Part shown: in pieces, positions 21,466 through 32,435 of the stretch | Position numbering within the stretch: the stretch's first letter is position 1 | How the letters are laid out: the number at the start of each line of letters is the position of its first letter | Assembly: GCF_040869045.1 (NCBI RefSeq) | Contig: NC_090320.1 | Location: 146,900,941-146,964,940 of the forward strand | DNA: 64,000 nt | Direction: 5' to 3' | Origin: Eurosta solidaginis | Lineage: Eukaryota; Arthropoda; Insecta; Diptera; Tephritidae | The notes under the pieces: model-generated | Told to the model about the DNA's origin: nothing | The model's input: the letters and a program-made list of their open reading frames with translations, nothing else | Databases searched by the model: none | Made by a program: the position numbers and the translations under genes

Positions 21466-23257
21466 GGACCCCTTCGGATTTCTGGATCAGCACGGTATAC
21501 CGCAGACGCTACTCCTTCCACTACTTTGGAACCATCTGTGTACACATGTATTGCCACGTCCGCCATTTGAGCACCCATGCGCCAACCGTTCACGTCTATT
21601 GTGGCCTTAAGATCGCCCTCGAAGCGCAGATAGGGAATCAGGTAGTCTGTTCGTCTTGTGATTGATGACGCTATACTACTATGGCCGTACGGTCGGCGCT
21701 CAAGCTGCCACGAGGCACCGAGCCTGGTAGCAGTTATTAATGTTATGTTCTTTGCTACCAGGTCTATAGGTGGAATGTGCAGAATGGCATACAGTACAGC
21801 CGTCGGGGTTGGTTTCAGGGGTCCCGTAATGCTAAGCATTGATAATCTGCATACCCCTCTAATTTTTTGAGGTAGGTTGTTTTTTATATGGCTTTCCACC
21901 AAACAAAAACTCCATAGTATAGAATAGGGCTCATAATCGCTCTAAAAACTCAATGAGAAAGAGAGTGCGATAATCCCCACGTACACCCCAGCATTCTTTT
22001 ACATGCATTAAGGGCCGTTGAGGCCTTCTTCAGCCTATCCTACACGTTGAGCTTCCATGACGCTTACCGTCTAGGATGATTCCTAGATATTTTGTGCAAA
22101 GTTTCTCCTGTAAGGTCATCCCTTAGGCCTGGCCCAATTGGAACCTTGTACCTCTTTGTTAAGATATCCGTCTTTTCCGCGTTGGATTTCAACCCGACAT
22201 TAGATGCCCAGGTATGAATATCCCGAACCGCCCGATCCAAAAAAGAGCTAATCGTTGGAAGGCACTTTCCACTTCTGAAAATTGCAACGTCATCTGCGTA
22301 AGCCGTAAGTTTTTCGGGTACCTCATCTAATCGCTTGAGCAGTTGGTTGATGACCAGCGTCCACAGCAGAGGTGAAAGCACCCCTCCCTGCGGCGTGCCC
22401 CTGTCCGCTGATTTCGTGGCCTCGTACAATCCTCATTGTGATGTAATCTTCCTGCAATTTAACATGCAGTGATCCATCTGGTTAAGGCTGGATGTACTTT
22501 AATGTAATTAAGACCATCCATTATATTCCAGTGCTTATTACCACCCCATGCAATTCGGTGTCTACCGACTTGCCTTTGGTGTACGCATGTTGTGTTATGG
22601 AGAGCAGTTTTTCATCCACGTTGGACTTTGTTGTACACGTTTATCAGCCTCTTAAAGGTTTTGAGCAGAAATGATGTTAAGCTAATGGGTCTATAGTCCT
22701 TGGGATACACGTGATCGATCTTCCTCGCCTTTGGTAGAAAAGCTACACGAGCAGTTCTCCAAGAGTACGGTAAATGATTCCGTTCACCCATCGAATATAG
22801 TTTTAAGTCATTCCACGACCGCTATACTTGAAACTTGTAGCATGGCCGAAAATATAACATCCGGGCCCGGCGATTTACACTTCGAAAAAGTCTTCACCTC
22901 CCATACGACCATGGTATCGATCACCAAGCCCGACACTACTAGCTCCGTGATCGAAGTGTGAGTGATGTCTGCTGACTCTTCTAAACCGTCTCCCGAGGGG
23001 AAATGTATATCGAGAAGCACCTCAAGGGATTCCTCACTATTACGTGACCATTTCCGTTTTCTTTTTTTATTAATCCCTGGATTATGTTTCCCTTTGCTAG
23101 GACTTTTTTCAGTCGTGCTGTTTCGCTCGAGCACTCTATGTCCGTACAGAAACTTTTCCATGAGGTTCTCTTCCCGCTGGAAATTTCACGCTTGTAGATC
23201 CTCAGTAGATCCCTGTAATCGTCCCGACATGCTTCGCTTTCTGCGGTCTTTGCAAGC
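21466..23257 (-). pseudogene. Old LOA LINE ORF2 (reverse transcriptase to start of RNase H), decayed
   Basis: The minus-strand frames match the young LOA ORF2 closely: 21902-21435 covers the RT thumb to RNase H (HVYTDGSKVVEG), 22429-22064 covers GTPQGGVLSPLLW and AYADDVAI, and 23161-22808 covers the linker before RT. Frameshifts and small deletions are spread through it. The sequence runs without a gap to the TTAA at 23258, where the piggyBac element interrupts it, and resumes at 25101. Confidence 0.85.
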
Positions 23258-23261
23258 TTAA

Positions 23262-25100
23262 CCCTTTATGGCGCCTTCTTGCATTTCTGCAACATACTAT
23301 TGAAATCCAAATCAAAATATATGACACGACGGTAAAACACATTTGCTCTGTGTTGTAGTTTAGCAACAAAGCATTGTAACAGTAAAATGACAGAATGGTT
23401 GACCACATGGAATTGTTTTCATTTTTTTTTGCATTTAAGTGAGGCGCGTATACAAATCAGTTTCAAGCTCTTAAAATACATTTACGATAAGTGATTTATT
23501 TGTGAAGAAATAATATTTTGCAGTTAAAGTTAGTTTCAGAAAAAGGTAAGAGAATATATTTTGACGATCAGTAACATTTTCTTAGCAAAGCCGTGTTTTT
23601 TATATATTTATCTAATTATTTTCCTTTGTTACATATATGCAACACCGCGCTGTGTGGTTGACATTTTTAGTGCTTTATTCAAATTCAAAGTTTTGTGTTG
23701 AGGATCAAAATGAAACGTGGCGAGCATTATTTGACTACCAAGGACCTGGAAAATATATTAGATGAATGCGCAGACAGTGAAGATGGACTTTGATTTTTCT
23801 GATGATGACGATATTACTGATCCGACGTATAATATCGAACCTAACTATTATGACACTTCTGAGGAGGAACTAAACCTACCACTTGATTTAGAAAATGATG
23901 TTCCGGATACTACCACTCTAGCAAAGTCCGCTGAAACCATTGCTGCTGCAACACATTTAAATCCGGCCTCAGCTGTGCTATGAGATATACCCGAAGCTCT
24001 TCAGGGGACCTCTAATCGAATACCTAGGACCAATATTACATGGAAATCTAAACATCTAAACTTGAATGCCGACCAACTATTTTTTAGTGGATACGATAAG
24101 CTACCGCCGGAGATCCTTTGCTTGGATACTCAATTTGAGATTTTTTCCTGTCTCTTTACTGAGGATATTATCAATCTAATCAATGATCAGACTAATTTGT
24201 ACTCCGTGCAGAGAGAGTTTTAAAAAAAGAACCTCGCGGAACGTCAATAGAATACGTGGGAAACTGTAATAGAGTTGACGTAGCTGTAGTAGCTTGGAGA
24301 GATAATAAAATCGCTACTCTGGCATCAAGTTTTGCTGGAGAGCACCCAACATCTGTAGTACGAAGATGGGATAAATCGGCAAAACAATATGTGCATATTG
24401 AACGTCCTCTTGTCGGAGCGGAATATAATCGGCATAAGGGGGGTGTTGACCTTTTAGGTTCTGTTATGAGTCACTACAAAATTAAACTACGTAGTAAGCA
24501 TTGGTATATACGAGTTTTTTACAACTTCCTCGACATTGCGACGTGTAATTCTTGGTTTTTCTACCGGAGAATTATCGCTGAAAAAGATAGTACCAGTAAA
24601 GTCCTAAACTCTGCGGAATTCAGAGTAGCTATAGCAGAGACACTATGCAAATATCAGACAGTTAACCGTTTGAAACGTAAAACTGATGTTGAATTCCTCA
24701 TTGAAAATAAAAGGAAGAAAGGCCCGGCTCAACACGTTCCTCCGAAAGATGTGAGGTTGGAGCAATATGGACACTGGCAACTTTTCATGGATAAGTGAAT
24801 GAGGTGCACATTTCCTGGCTGTAAAAGTTTTACACAAATAAGCTGTCAAAAACGCGGAGTAAGTTTGTGTTATAATAAACAAAATACCTGTTTTAACAAT
24901 TTCCACACATCTTCACTTTAATTTTATTCATGTAGCACTATTGATGCCATGTTACATTTCTGCAACTAACAGTTTTTTGTGAAAAAAAAATCAAAAATTA
25001 AAAAAAAATATATTTTTATTGTTGATTTTATTGATAACAACTTGTTTACTAGCTAGTAAATATAAATTTAATAAAATTTAAAACCTGGAGCCGTAAAGGG
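23262..25100 (+). mobile_element. piggyBac-family DNA transposon, internally deleted, with TTAA target site
   Basis: TTAA lies at 23258-23261 and 25101-25104. The ends are inverted repeats: CCCTTTATGGCGCC on the left and, read in reverse, CCCTTTACGGCTCC on the right. Removing the element restores the LOA LINE sequence across one TTAA. A subterminal motif, CATTTCTGCAAC, recurs near both ends (about 23283 and 24955). At 1839 bp it is shorter than autonomous relatives because the middle of the transposase is missing. Confidence 0.93.
23710..24930 (+). pseudogene. piggyBac transposase remnant, catalytic core deleted
   Basis: An ATG at 23710 starts MKRGEHYLTTKDLE but soon stops; an overlapping frame (23762-23983) carries the acidic N-terminus (DFDFSDDDDI). 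After a stop and a short stretch ending at YSVQREF (about 24223) the sequence jumps to the C-terminal third (24239-24798), with HKGGVDLLGSVM, which holds the last catalytic Asp region, and WYIRVFYNFLDI. A cysteine-rich end (RCTFPGC to CYNKQNTCF, 24800-24890) follows. The family excises and inserts at TTAA using three Asp residues; the first two and most of the core are gone. The ends may still be mobilised by a related enzyme, but this copy encodes none. Confidence 0.85.
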
Positions 25101-25104
25101 TTAA

Positions 25105-25278
25105 ACATTTCTTTTACCTGTCTTCTTAGAAGACTCAGCTCATTGCTCCACCATGGCGGCTTTGCTTTTCCTCTGAATCTTTTCGGAGGGAGAGATTTGT
25201 TATACGCAGTCATAAGCGTCCTTGTTAGGAATTCATCAGACTCCTCCAGTTCCTCCACATTGGCAACCTCTTTGGGTT
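25105..25278 (-). pseudogene. Old LOA LINE, endonuclease-RT linker fragment
   Basis: The minus-strand frame matches the young LOA ORF2 at about 15765-15940 (EELEESDEFLTRTLMTAYN, then PPWWSNELSLLRRQ). It continues directly from 23257 across the TTAA. The match ends at CCTCTTTGGGTT, so the old LINE is 5' truncated or broken here. Confidence 0.85.
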
Positions 25279-25289
25279 ATATATACATT

Positions 25290-25760
25290 AGTAAAACTAA
25301 TATCTATGTGTAAATTTTGCTGACTTTGAGGAAGCAAATATATCAATGATATCAAAAAAATTTATCATTCAAAATTTTTCTTTTTCCACACTTAATAATA
25401 TTAGATCACTTAGGCGACCTTGTTCCATCATTGATGGTAAATATGTCAGAATCAGTTTTAATTTGCTAAATGAACGTTCGCAGCCAGCAATTGATACTGT
25501 GGTAGTCAAGTTTGGTAAAACATCTTCTCCATACGAGATTATAAAAGTAAGTAATTCTAACAGAGTTTTGGGTTCAATTCCTTTTCTCTTGCGAACTAAT
25601 AATTTGCAGACACCTATTTCGATAAAAAGTTCTGTTCTATCGAAATCTGTATTATAAAATTCACCCAGGTCCTTACAATTTCTTTCTAAGTCATTATTAT
25701 CCTTGTTGACCAAATTTCCAATGTCTAAGAGAAATCCAAATATAAAATTAAAGTCATTTA
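25290..25760 (-). pseudogene. hAT transposase C-terminal (hATC) fragment
   Basis: The frame at 25713-25369 carries VSIAGCERSFSKLKL and LSDLILLSVE, the signature of the hATC dimerisation domain. The N-terminal zinc finger and DDE core are absent on both sides, so this is a fragment. It differs from the hAT remnant at 1140-3210 and need not be the same family. Confidence 0.8.
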
Positions 25761-26801
25761 TTCGTGTAAGTATGCGATTTTGCGGCGCCTCCTTTCACGT
25801 TTTACTATATCAATATCCCATATGAGGTGGGTTTTGTCGAAGGTTGAGCACTCAGTCAATCCAGGGTCGAGTAGAGGTTCCACAAACCCCCACTTAATAA
25901 GAACACTGTATTTATGTGCTATTGACGAATAAACACACACACAAGCTTTCCGTACAAAGGCAGTGGTTGGAGAGAAATGGCCTTACGTTACAGTGCGCGA
26001 TGGACGGAGTAGGTGAGGATGGACGGGTCGGAAGTTTTCCCCGCCAGGTAGATATTAGGGGATCAGTCAATAGCAGCAGCGACAAATCGGCACAGCAACA
26101 GCCGAACGGCGAGGTGGTAGCGACGGCAGCAATCGGGCGACAGAGCGCGTACCAGTGGGCGTTATTACCTTTTTAAGGAGGATGACCAGCGGTGGCTTCT
26201 TACGGGCGTAGCTGTCGGTTATGGCAGCTTCCTGCGAGGCGGGCGCTATCTCAGTGGCGGCGGCGAGGGAGACCTGCAAGGAATGAATTATATTAGTGCC
26301 GGCTCGCTAGTCGGACACCACCGCCTCCATGCCTGCATGACGGCAGGGCTGGGCGTTGAGTTGTAGCAGCCGGAACTGCGTAGGTTGATCCATGGGCTGA
26401 GGGAAAGTGCACACTGGTGGCACAGCGGTAACCCCTTTAGCTGGTGAATCAGTCTACGGCCGGAACCGGGTGGAAGGGAAGGGGTTGGGTGTCCATAAAG
26501 CGACCCCCTGTCCCCGCAAGCAAAGTGTGACTCGTGCTAAGGCAGCACCCCTTCCACTCAGCTAGTCAGGAGAAGAGATCGGGCTGCCTTTAAAAAGCAA
26601 CCACCTCCCCTGACTAACCTGCGAGGAATAAAGTGCCAACAGCAAATTCATTCCTTTTATACTGCTTCTGTTATGATGCGCTTAAGAAATGAACCGCTAA
26701 TTTGGCATTTCCGTGAATTGCCATTTACTGTGTGGTCGCCGAATGCCACTCGAATACATCGGTATTTAATTGTTGCTGTTGGCTGCCTGTTAATATACTA
26801 T
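25761..26801. other. Unassigned block, GC-rich in its centre
   Basis: No coding match was recognised. About 25960-26640 is clearly GC-richer than its surroundings, with CAG/CGG-like runs. It holds a perfect 9-bp inverted repeat (GGAAGGGGT at 26477-26485, ACCCCTTCC at 26547-26555) and a 12-bp inverted pair, AAGGAATGAATT near 26279 and its complement near 26645. A direct repeat ACCTGC(A/G)AGGAAT occurs near 26272 and 26618. It could be a LINE 5' UTR or a short nonautonomous element. Confidence 0.35.
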
Positions 26802-27313
26802 TGTAACGAATTGTGGAAAATTCCGCTTATTTGAAACTTTCTGCTAACGTTCGCATCGCTAAATTGTTGAATAAATCACTCCAATATTCAGTATTGCAAA
26901 CTAGTCTTTATTTAGATTACTTTGGGCGTAGTTCTTCTCAATTATACTTCATAGCTCGTTTTAAATAAAACTGATTACTGATTCCCCAACTTGAGCTGTT
27001 TTTATACTCTCTGTTGCGTCGTCCGCATATTTCTCCAAAGGTCTAGACGTTTCACTTTAGAACCTCCTGCTTGGTTACCAGCTATATACATTTATTTATA
27101 TTTGTAGTTTTTGCGTTTCTCATAGTCATATGCGTGTGTATGTGTCAGCAACTAATTCGGGTGATGACCACATGTGTGTGCGTGCGATATTTCTTCCTTG
27201 CCTTCTATATAAGTGTTGCTAGCTTTAAGTATACATGTACATAAGAGTGGCTGCTTCATTTTTTTGTTGTTATGATTTTTTTACTAACAGCATAGTGATG
27301 GTAATATTCGTCA
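26802..27313 (-). repeat. Solo Gypsy LTR (family A), reverse orientation
   Basis: Read in reverse it matches 3769-4282 end to end, from TGACGAATATTACC to the TTTTCCACAATTCGTTACA end. No body flanks it, so it is a solo LTR left by recombination. A clear target duplication is not visible, suggesting decay or a rearranged flank. Confidence 0.8.
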
Positions 27314-27469
27314 CTCCATGTATTGTATAATCTCAGGCGCAGGAGAAAAAGGGTTGCAGTGGGAGTCGTACTATTGTAACGCTACGATACAGTCCCCCTC
27401 ATACATTGGTAGACGGAAGTAAAGCTGCTGTGAGAGAAGAAAAGGGTATCACGCCAGGCCTGGCCTAGC
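27314..27469. other. Short spacer, nothing recognised
   Basis: This lies between the solo LTR and the LINE fragment. No motif or frame is evident. Confidence 0.3.
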
Positions 27470-28930
27470 TGTTATATGTGGTAACATTATTAATTGGTAT
27501 ACGTCATATCTAGAGAATAGAGTTCAGAGAGTTAAAGTTGAAAATAATCTAAGTGAACCCATGCCTATAACCCTAGGGGTTCCACAGGGTTCGGTACTTG
27601 GACCAATCTTATTTTTAATATACATTAATTCAATATTCTCCTTGCCTTTTATTGGTAAAGTAACAGCTTTTGCTGATGACATTGCCATCGCATATGGATC
27701 GAAAAATGAATTTAATCTTTTTGCTGATATTAATCACGATGTTTACCTTTTAAGATCTTGGTTCGCAAGGCATAAGCTCGTGGTAAGCAGCAAAACGAAG
27801 TTGATGTATTTCAACCTTTGCGGGAAGGAAATACCTAAAAACGAGGTTGTATTTCACAGTTCTATATGTATGTGGCATCGTTTGTGTTCAACTACTTGTA
27901 CTCAAAATAACAAAACTGTCAGTTTTGATGAGAAAATAAGCTGTGACAGTAAATGTTTTGAGATCGAAGTCGCCTCTAATTTCAAATATTTGGGTGTTAT
28001 AATCGATCAAAATCTAAGTTGGTCATCACATATTTCTGCAATGAAATCTTATATGTTATCAGCTCTTCGTTCTTTCTATAACTTAAGAAAACTGTGTTCC
28101 AATAGAATATTGTTATTGGTGTATCATGGACTAATCCATTCAAAATTACAATACGGAGTCAGTTGTTGGGGTGGTGCCTACGCTAGTAAGATCCATCCGC
28201 TTTTAATCCTACAGAAGTATCTAATCCGAAGAATATGTTAAGCTGGTCGTTTAACACACTCTATGGAGCTATTCAAAAAATTAAATATTCTTCCTGTGCG
28301 GCACTTATACTATTTTAAAGTGTTAAAACTTTTTTTATAAGGAGCGGGTATACGCAAAGCCCAATATATAACCTTTATAATCTGAGAAATAAGACGTTAT
28401 CTCAAACAAAAGTTCCTAGCTTTCACACCACACTTTTTCGTAACTTCTACACCATCGTATCACGTAATCTATATAACAAACTACCTGCTGAGATACGACT
28501 CATTAGAAGGCTAGCAGCGTTTCTGAGGGAAGTGGAACAGTGGCTACTTGGTTTCAATCATGAGGGCATTGAAACTCTTTTGAGACCTATAATATAAGTA
28601 CCTGTGTCCATTAGCATCGAGGTGTTTTTTTTTCTTTTTTCTTTTTCCATTCAATGAAAGTACCTTGACATCTCTAATTTTTGAATTTTTTGTTTTCCTT
28701 ATACATATTTATATCTTTTCAATTGTAAGCAGTTAGTTATAATTTGTTAATATTATGCGCCCCATAAGCATTTATAATACTAAACGAATGAAATGGCATT
28801 TCCTCTGCTCTTTGAATGAGCATCTAATGTCATTATCTATTTTCTTATTTGTATTTTTATTTCATATTGTAATACTCTAGAAATTGTAAATATTTACGAG
28901 AAAATAAAGACTATACAATACAATACAATG
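27470..28930 (+). pseudogene. 5'-truncated non-LTR retrotransposon (RT C-terminal half and 3' UTR)
   Basis: The coding part begins inside RT (WYTSYLENRVQRVKV) and shows GVPQGSVLGPILF (motif B), FADD (near 27671-27682) and YLGVIIDQNLSW. The frame is open from 27561 to a stop at 28239-28241. Further coding sense continues in shifted frames to about 28600. A 3' UTR with AATAAAG near 28903 ends in a short ACAATACAATACAATG repeat, the usual LINE tail. Endonuclease, ORF1 and the palm start with the first catalytic Asp are missing, so this is a dead-on-arrival copy. The clade (CR1, Jockey or a related one) is uncertain. Confidence 0.8.
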
Positions 28931-29155
28931 CAATGTATGCCGTTATGCCGGCTTTGTCGGTGTGTATGCGTGTATAGTTTTATTAAATTTTTATTTTTTT
29001 TCTCAAAAATATACAGAGTCATTCCACTTATATCTAACAAAGTTAATTCAAAAATATGTTTACATATCAGGTTTAATTACAATTTCATTGTTCTTAAAAC
29101 TAACAGACTATTTAATTAAAATAATGCAAAATTCATAAAAATTATAAAGAACTTG
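28931..29155. other. AT-rich spacer
   Basis: No supported feature was seen; it joins the LINE tail to the integrase scrap. Confidence 0.3.
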
Positions 29156-29482
29156 TCATCGTTCTTCTTCTGTTTGGTTTCGTACCCATGCTTGTTCCCA
29201 TCTATCCCGGGTTGTGATTCCATTATGACCATCCGGTAATCGATATAATATAGCCCGAAAAAAATTTTTACGATGGAACGATGCTAACGCTTTTCCGAAA
29301 AACTGCTTCCCATTGTCGGTGAGGAAGGTTTTCGGACAAACTAGTCGGTATATGACCATTTCTTGTAGCGCTTTCAGCACGCTTTCCGTTGTTGCTTGTC
29401 CCACTGGGATTAACTCCACCCACTTGGAAAATTTGCCCATCATGACGAGGAGGCAAGTGTTTCTTTGATTGGAACGCGGCAC
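29156..29482 (-). pseudogene. Gypsy-type integrase core fragment
   Basis: The minus-strand frame reads GKFSKWVELIPV, then FLTDNGKQF with the second catalytic Asp. The first catalytic Asp position appears to be Gly (MMGKFSKW where an Asp is usual) and the catalytic Glu region is scrambled by a frameshift. Nothing else of the element is attached. The sequence differs from the other integrases in this window. Confidence 0.75.
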
Positions 29483-29499
29483 AGTGTATTATTTTCATG

Positions 29500-30039
29500 T
29501 TCTAGAAAATATTAATTAAAAAAAGTATACTTATTATTGAATTTCAAAAATTCTTTTGAAAATCTATTTAGAAATTCTTAATTAAGCGAAAAAATAAAAA
29601 ACTAGGAAATTTTAACTAAGTTGAATCAACTAACGGAGCTTTATTTGGAAGCATATCAATTGAGAAAAAATTTTAACTCAAATTTTTGCCATTGAATGTG
29701 AAAGTTTAAATTGCTGGCCTGCTGTGAGTTATTCTTCAATTGCTAAAATATTATATTGTTTTTATTTTATGAGGTATGCTTATTTTCGTAAATATACATT
29801 TTTGTGATTTTAATTGAACAGGAATTAGTTTTTCATGTTATAGTGGGATAACGTTAAATTAAGTAAAATTTTTGAAATGTTTTGAATTCATAAGACCAGC
29901 AATCTCGTTATCCGTGTTTATCCGCTTTAATTTTTATCTAAACTTGTTTGCTATTCGTATAACAAAAATAGTACAACTTTAGCTGCTGGAAAATGCAGGC
30001 TTTCATGTAATACTTTGTTTTCAAGAAATATGGCAATTT
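29500..30039. other. AT-rich spacer
   Basis: I see no gene or repeat here that I can support. Confidence 0.3.
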
Positions 30040-30388
30040 CAAAGGACGAACTTTTCGAGATTCAATAAGCAAAATAACGCAAAAGAAAATAATGACAGCT
30101 CAAAGTTGACTCCAATAAAAAAAGCCGTTTCAAAATTTGTGAGTGGAAAGTTGCAGACATATTTTAAAGATGAAGGGATGAACACTGATATCTTTTTCGG
30201 AGACTAGTCATCAGTCCAAAAGGAAAAAATTTTCACATTTGATAAGAACCTATTCAAAAGAAGAATTGGCTTTTGCAACTGCTTCTAGCTTGAGGTTATC
30301 AGGTCAGCGGGATGCAGCATTAATGGTAGAAGCTATCACCAAAATTGCAGACGCAACTAAAATATAACACATCCTTACTCGTCCAGGG
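30040..30388 (+). pseudogene. Unnamed transposase-like gene, 5' piece
   Basis: Shifting frames gives KKAVSKFVSGKLQTYF and then SKEELAFATASSLRLSGQRDAALM. The second piece resembles the N-terminal region of a family of uncharacterised, multi-copy insect proteins whose C-terminal part occurs at 32436-33284. It has stops and frameshifts. The gene is interrupted at 30389 by a terminal-inverted-repeat element. I do not know the family's name; the multi-copy transposase interpretation is inference. Confidence 0.5.
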
Positions 30389-30539
30389 GGTCAATTCACG
30401 TTCTATGAAGTTGTGAAGTGAAAGAATTTTTCACCACTTCATCTGATATGTGATTCAGTTTAAAAAAAAAGTAATATTTATTGTCAAATTTTTTTCATTT
30501 AACGAATATTTTTTCACCGTTGAATTTTCCCGTGAAAAA

Positions 30540-31697
30540 TCTGTATATATAAAAGAAAGTGGTGTTAGTTACACTATAACTCAACAACGGATGAACCGAA
30601 AATTGGTACGACAGGTAGCTTAGAACCAGGAGACGGACATAGGATACTTTTTATCCCGTCTGGATGGTTTTCCGAATCCGTCCGGGATCCCGTCGGGGTT
30701 ATTTTGGGACTTTTTCGGGACTATGTCAGGGATATTAGGCGATTCCTCCGGGATCATTTTTAGATGGTTTTCGGGATCCATCTGGGATCCGGTCGGGGTT
30801 ATTTCGAGACATTCTCGGTATCCTTCAGGAATCATTTCTGGATAGTTTTCGGGATCCATCTGGGATCACGTCGGGGTTATTTCGGGACATTCTCGGTATC
30901 CTTCAGGCATCATTTCTGGATAGTTTTCAGGATCCGTCCGGGATCCCTTCAGGGTAATTTCTGAACATTTTTGGGCTAATTCGGGGTCATTTGGGGACCT
31001 TCTGGCATCATTTCTGGATGGTTTTCGGGATCCGCTCAGGGTCAATTCGGGACTATTTCGGGATCATTTTGGGACTCTTCTGGCATAATTTTTTGATGAT
31101 TTTCGGGATCCGGTCAGGGTCATTTCGGAACTTTTTCGGGACTATTTCGAGTATATTTTGGGACTATTCTGGGATCCCGTCGGGGTCATTTTGGGATCAT
31201 TTTTGGATGGTTTTCGGAATCCGTCCGGGATCACGTCGGGGTAATTTCGGGATAATTTAGGGGCCTCACCCGGATGGTGCTTGGGGTCCATCCGGGAGCT
31301 CGTCAGGGTCATTTCGGAACTTTCTCGAAACTATTTCGGGATCATTTGGGCACCCTTCAGGGATCAGTTCTATGTAGTTATCTGGATCAGTCTAGAATCG
31401 CGTCGTTGTCATTTCGGGACTTTTTTGTGACTATTCTGGGACCATTTGGAGACCCTTCCGGGAGGATTTCTGGATTATACCGTCGGGGTAATTTCATGGC
31501 TTTTTCTGGATAATTTCGATCATTTGGGGATCCTATCAGGTTATCAGCTCAATTAGTTATTTTTTTTACTCTATTACAAAAATGAAATATATTAGACAGA
31601 CAATTTTTTTAAAACAAATAACTTGATAAACAAAATAACGTGAATAGTCCATACATTTTATTTTCTCCTTGCGGACGAGGCCACGGGTAAAGGCTAG
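30540..31697 (+). mobile_element. Nonautonomous Helitron-like element with an internal minisatellite
   Basis: The 5' end starts TCTGTATATATAAAAG after an A. The leader includes GTGTTAGTTACACTATAACT and ACTTTTTATCCCGTCT, which I associate with insect Helitrons. The 3' end reads GAGGCCACGGGTAAAGGCTAG followed by T, matching the CTAG-type Helitron terminus inserted between A and T. No Rep/helicase gene is present, so it depends on another copy. The 3' hairpin that should precede the end is weak here. Most of the body is the 78-bp minisatellite. Confidence 0.7.
30650..31560 (+). repeat. Degenerate 78-bp minisatellite
   Basis: Units run from (A/G)GAT(A/G)GTTTTCGGGATCC through a GTCGGGGTTATTTCGGGAC stretch to a CATTTCTG segment. 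Clear unit starts lie at 30763, 30841 and 30919 (78-bp spacing) and then continue less regularly to about 31560. Frames through it give repetitive F/G/S-rich peptides that I do not take as proteins. One unit occurs in reverse at 21238-21335. Confidence 0.8.
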
Positions 31698-31959
31698 TAT
31701 AATATATATATAGTAGTGATGCATACCACTCCAGGTAAACCCACTTCTTGGGAATGGTCCCTATCCGACAAATAAGAATAGTTACAAAAATACAGATAAG
31801 GATAGAAAAGGCATAGGAGAAGGAAAAGGGAACGGAAACGAAAATTAAAAAGTATAGCGAAAGGGAAATGGAGAAGAGTAAGAGATCGGGAGGACGAACG
31901 AAGAATTCAGGCAAAAAGAAGCGTGCCTCATTGAACAACACAGTCGCAAAAGTCCAGGA

Positions 31960-32195
31960 TAGGAGAATAAGCGATATAAAGCCATGATTAAGCTCCCAAA
32001 AAGCAGCCTTAGAATTTTAACAGGCATACTCACAGGTCACTGCATGCTAAGGAGCCACTAGGTACATATGTATATCGTCTAGTAGCCTCTATCGATTCTG
32101 TGATCGCGAAGATGAGACTGCAGAACACATCCTGATGGATGCAGCCGCGAGAGGGATATGAGAATTCAAAGGAATCAAAAGGCGAATATTGGCCC
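31960..32195 (+). pseudogene. LOA-like LINE ORF2 C-terminal scrap
   Basis: The translation gives LPKSSLRILTGILTGHCML and, after a break, CDREDETAEHIL, matching the C-terminal ILTGHCLL and CxxC...EH..C zone of LOA ORF2. It is a short, 5'-truncated fragment with an insertion of AT-rich bases. It may belong to the same subfamily as 33625-35850. Confidence 0.7.
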
Positions 32196-32435
32196 TTTTA
32201 TTCTTTTCTTATTGAAAAGTTGAAAATATTTACTACCTTTTTTTTTATTTTGACAGAAAAAATCATTTTTTTTACTCACCACAGTGCTCGTTATTAGATT
32301 TTCACAACGAGTATTGCAAAGAACACGAATCGCCTAATATAAAAAACTGAGGTGATAAAATGAAAAAATTTATTTCTCAGCGAGCATGAATTTTTTTTCA
32401 CTTCATCACTTCATAGAACGTGAATTGACCTCTAG

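Larger units (their letters stand above)
30389..32430. mobile_element. Terminal-inverted-repeat element carrying a Helitron and a LINE tail
   Basis: The left end reads GGTCAATTCACGTTCTATGA and the right end (32411-32430) is its exact reverse complement. The match continues for about 15 more bases with a few differences. Without the Helitron (30540-31697) and the LINE tail (about 31960-32195) only a few hundred AT-rich bases remain, so it looks like a MITE or nonautonomous element that collected later insertions. I could not settle the target duplication, and the outermost bases beyond GGTCAA differ between ends. It splits an unnamed transposase-like gene. Confidence 0.75.

Noticed and set aside
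30620..31513. Phe/Gly/Ser-rich frames in the 78-bp repeat
   Set aside because: 78 is a multiple of three, so frames stay open by repetition; composition is low complexity and there is no domain.
31609..31941. 110-aa hydrophobic minus-strand frame
   Set aside because: It covers the Helitron 3' end and AT/purine-rich DNA; its hydrophobicity reflects base composition.
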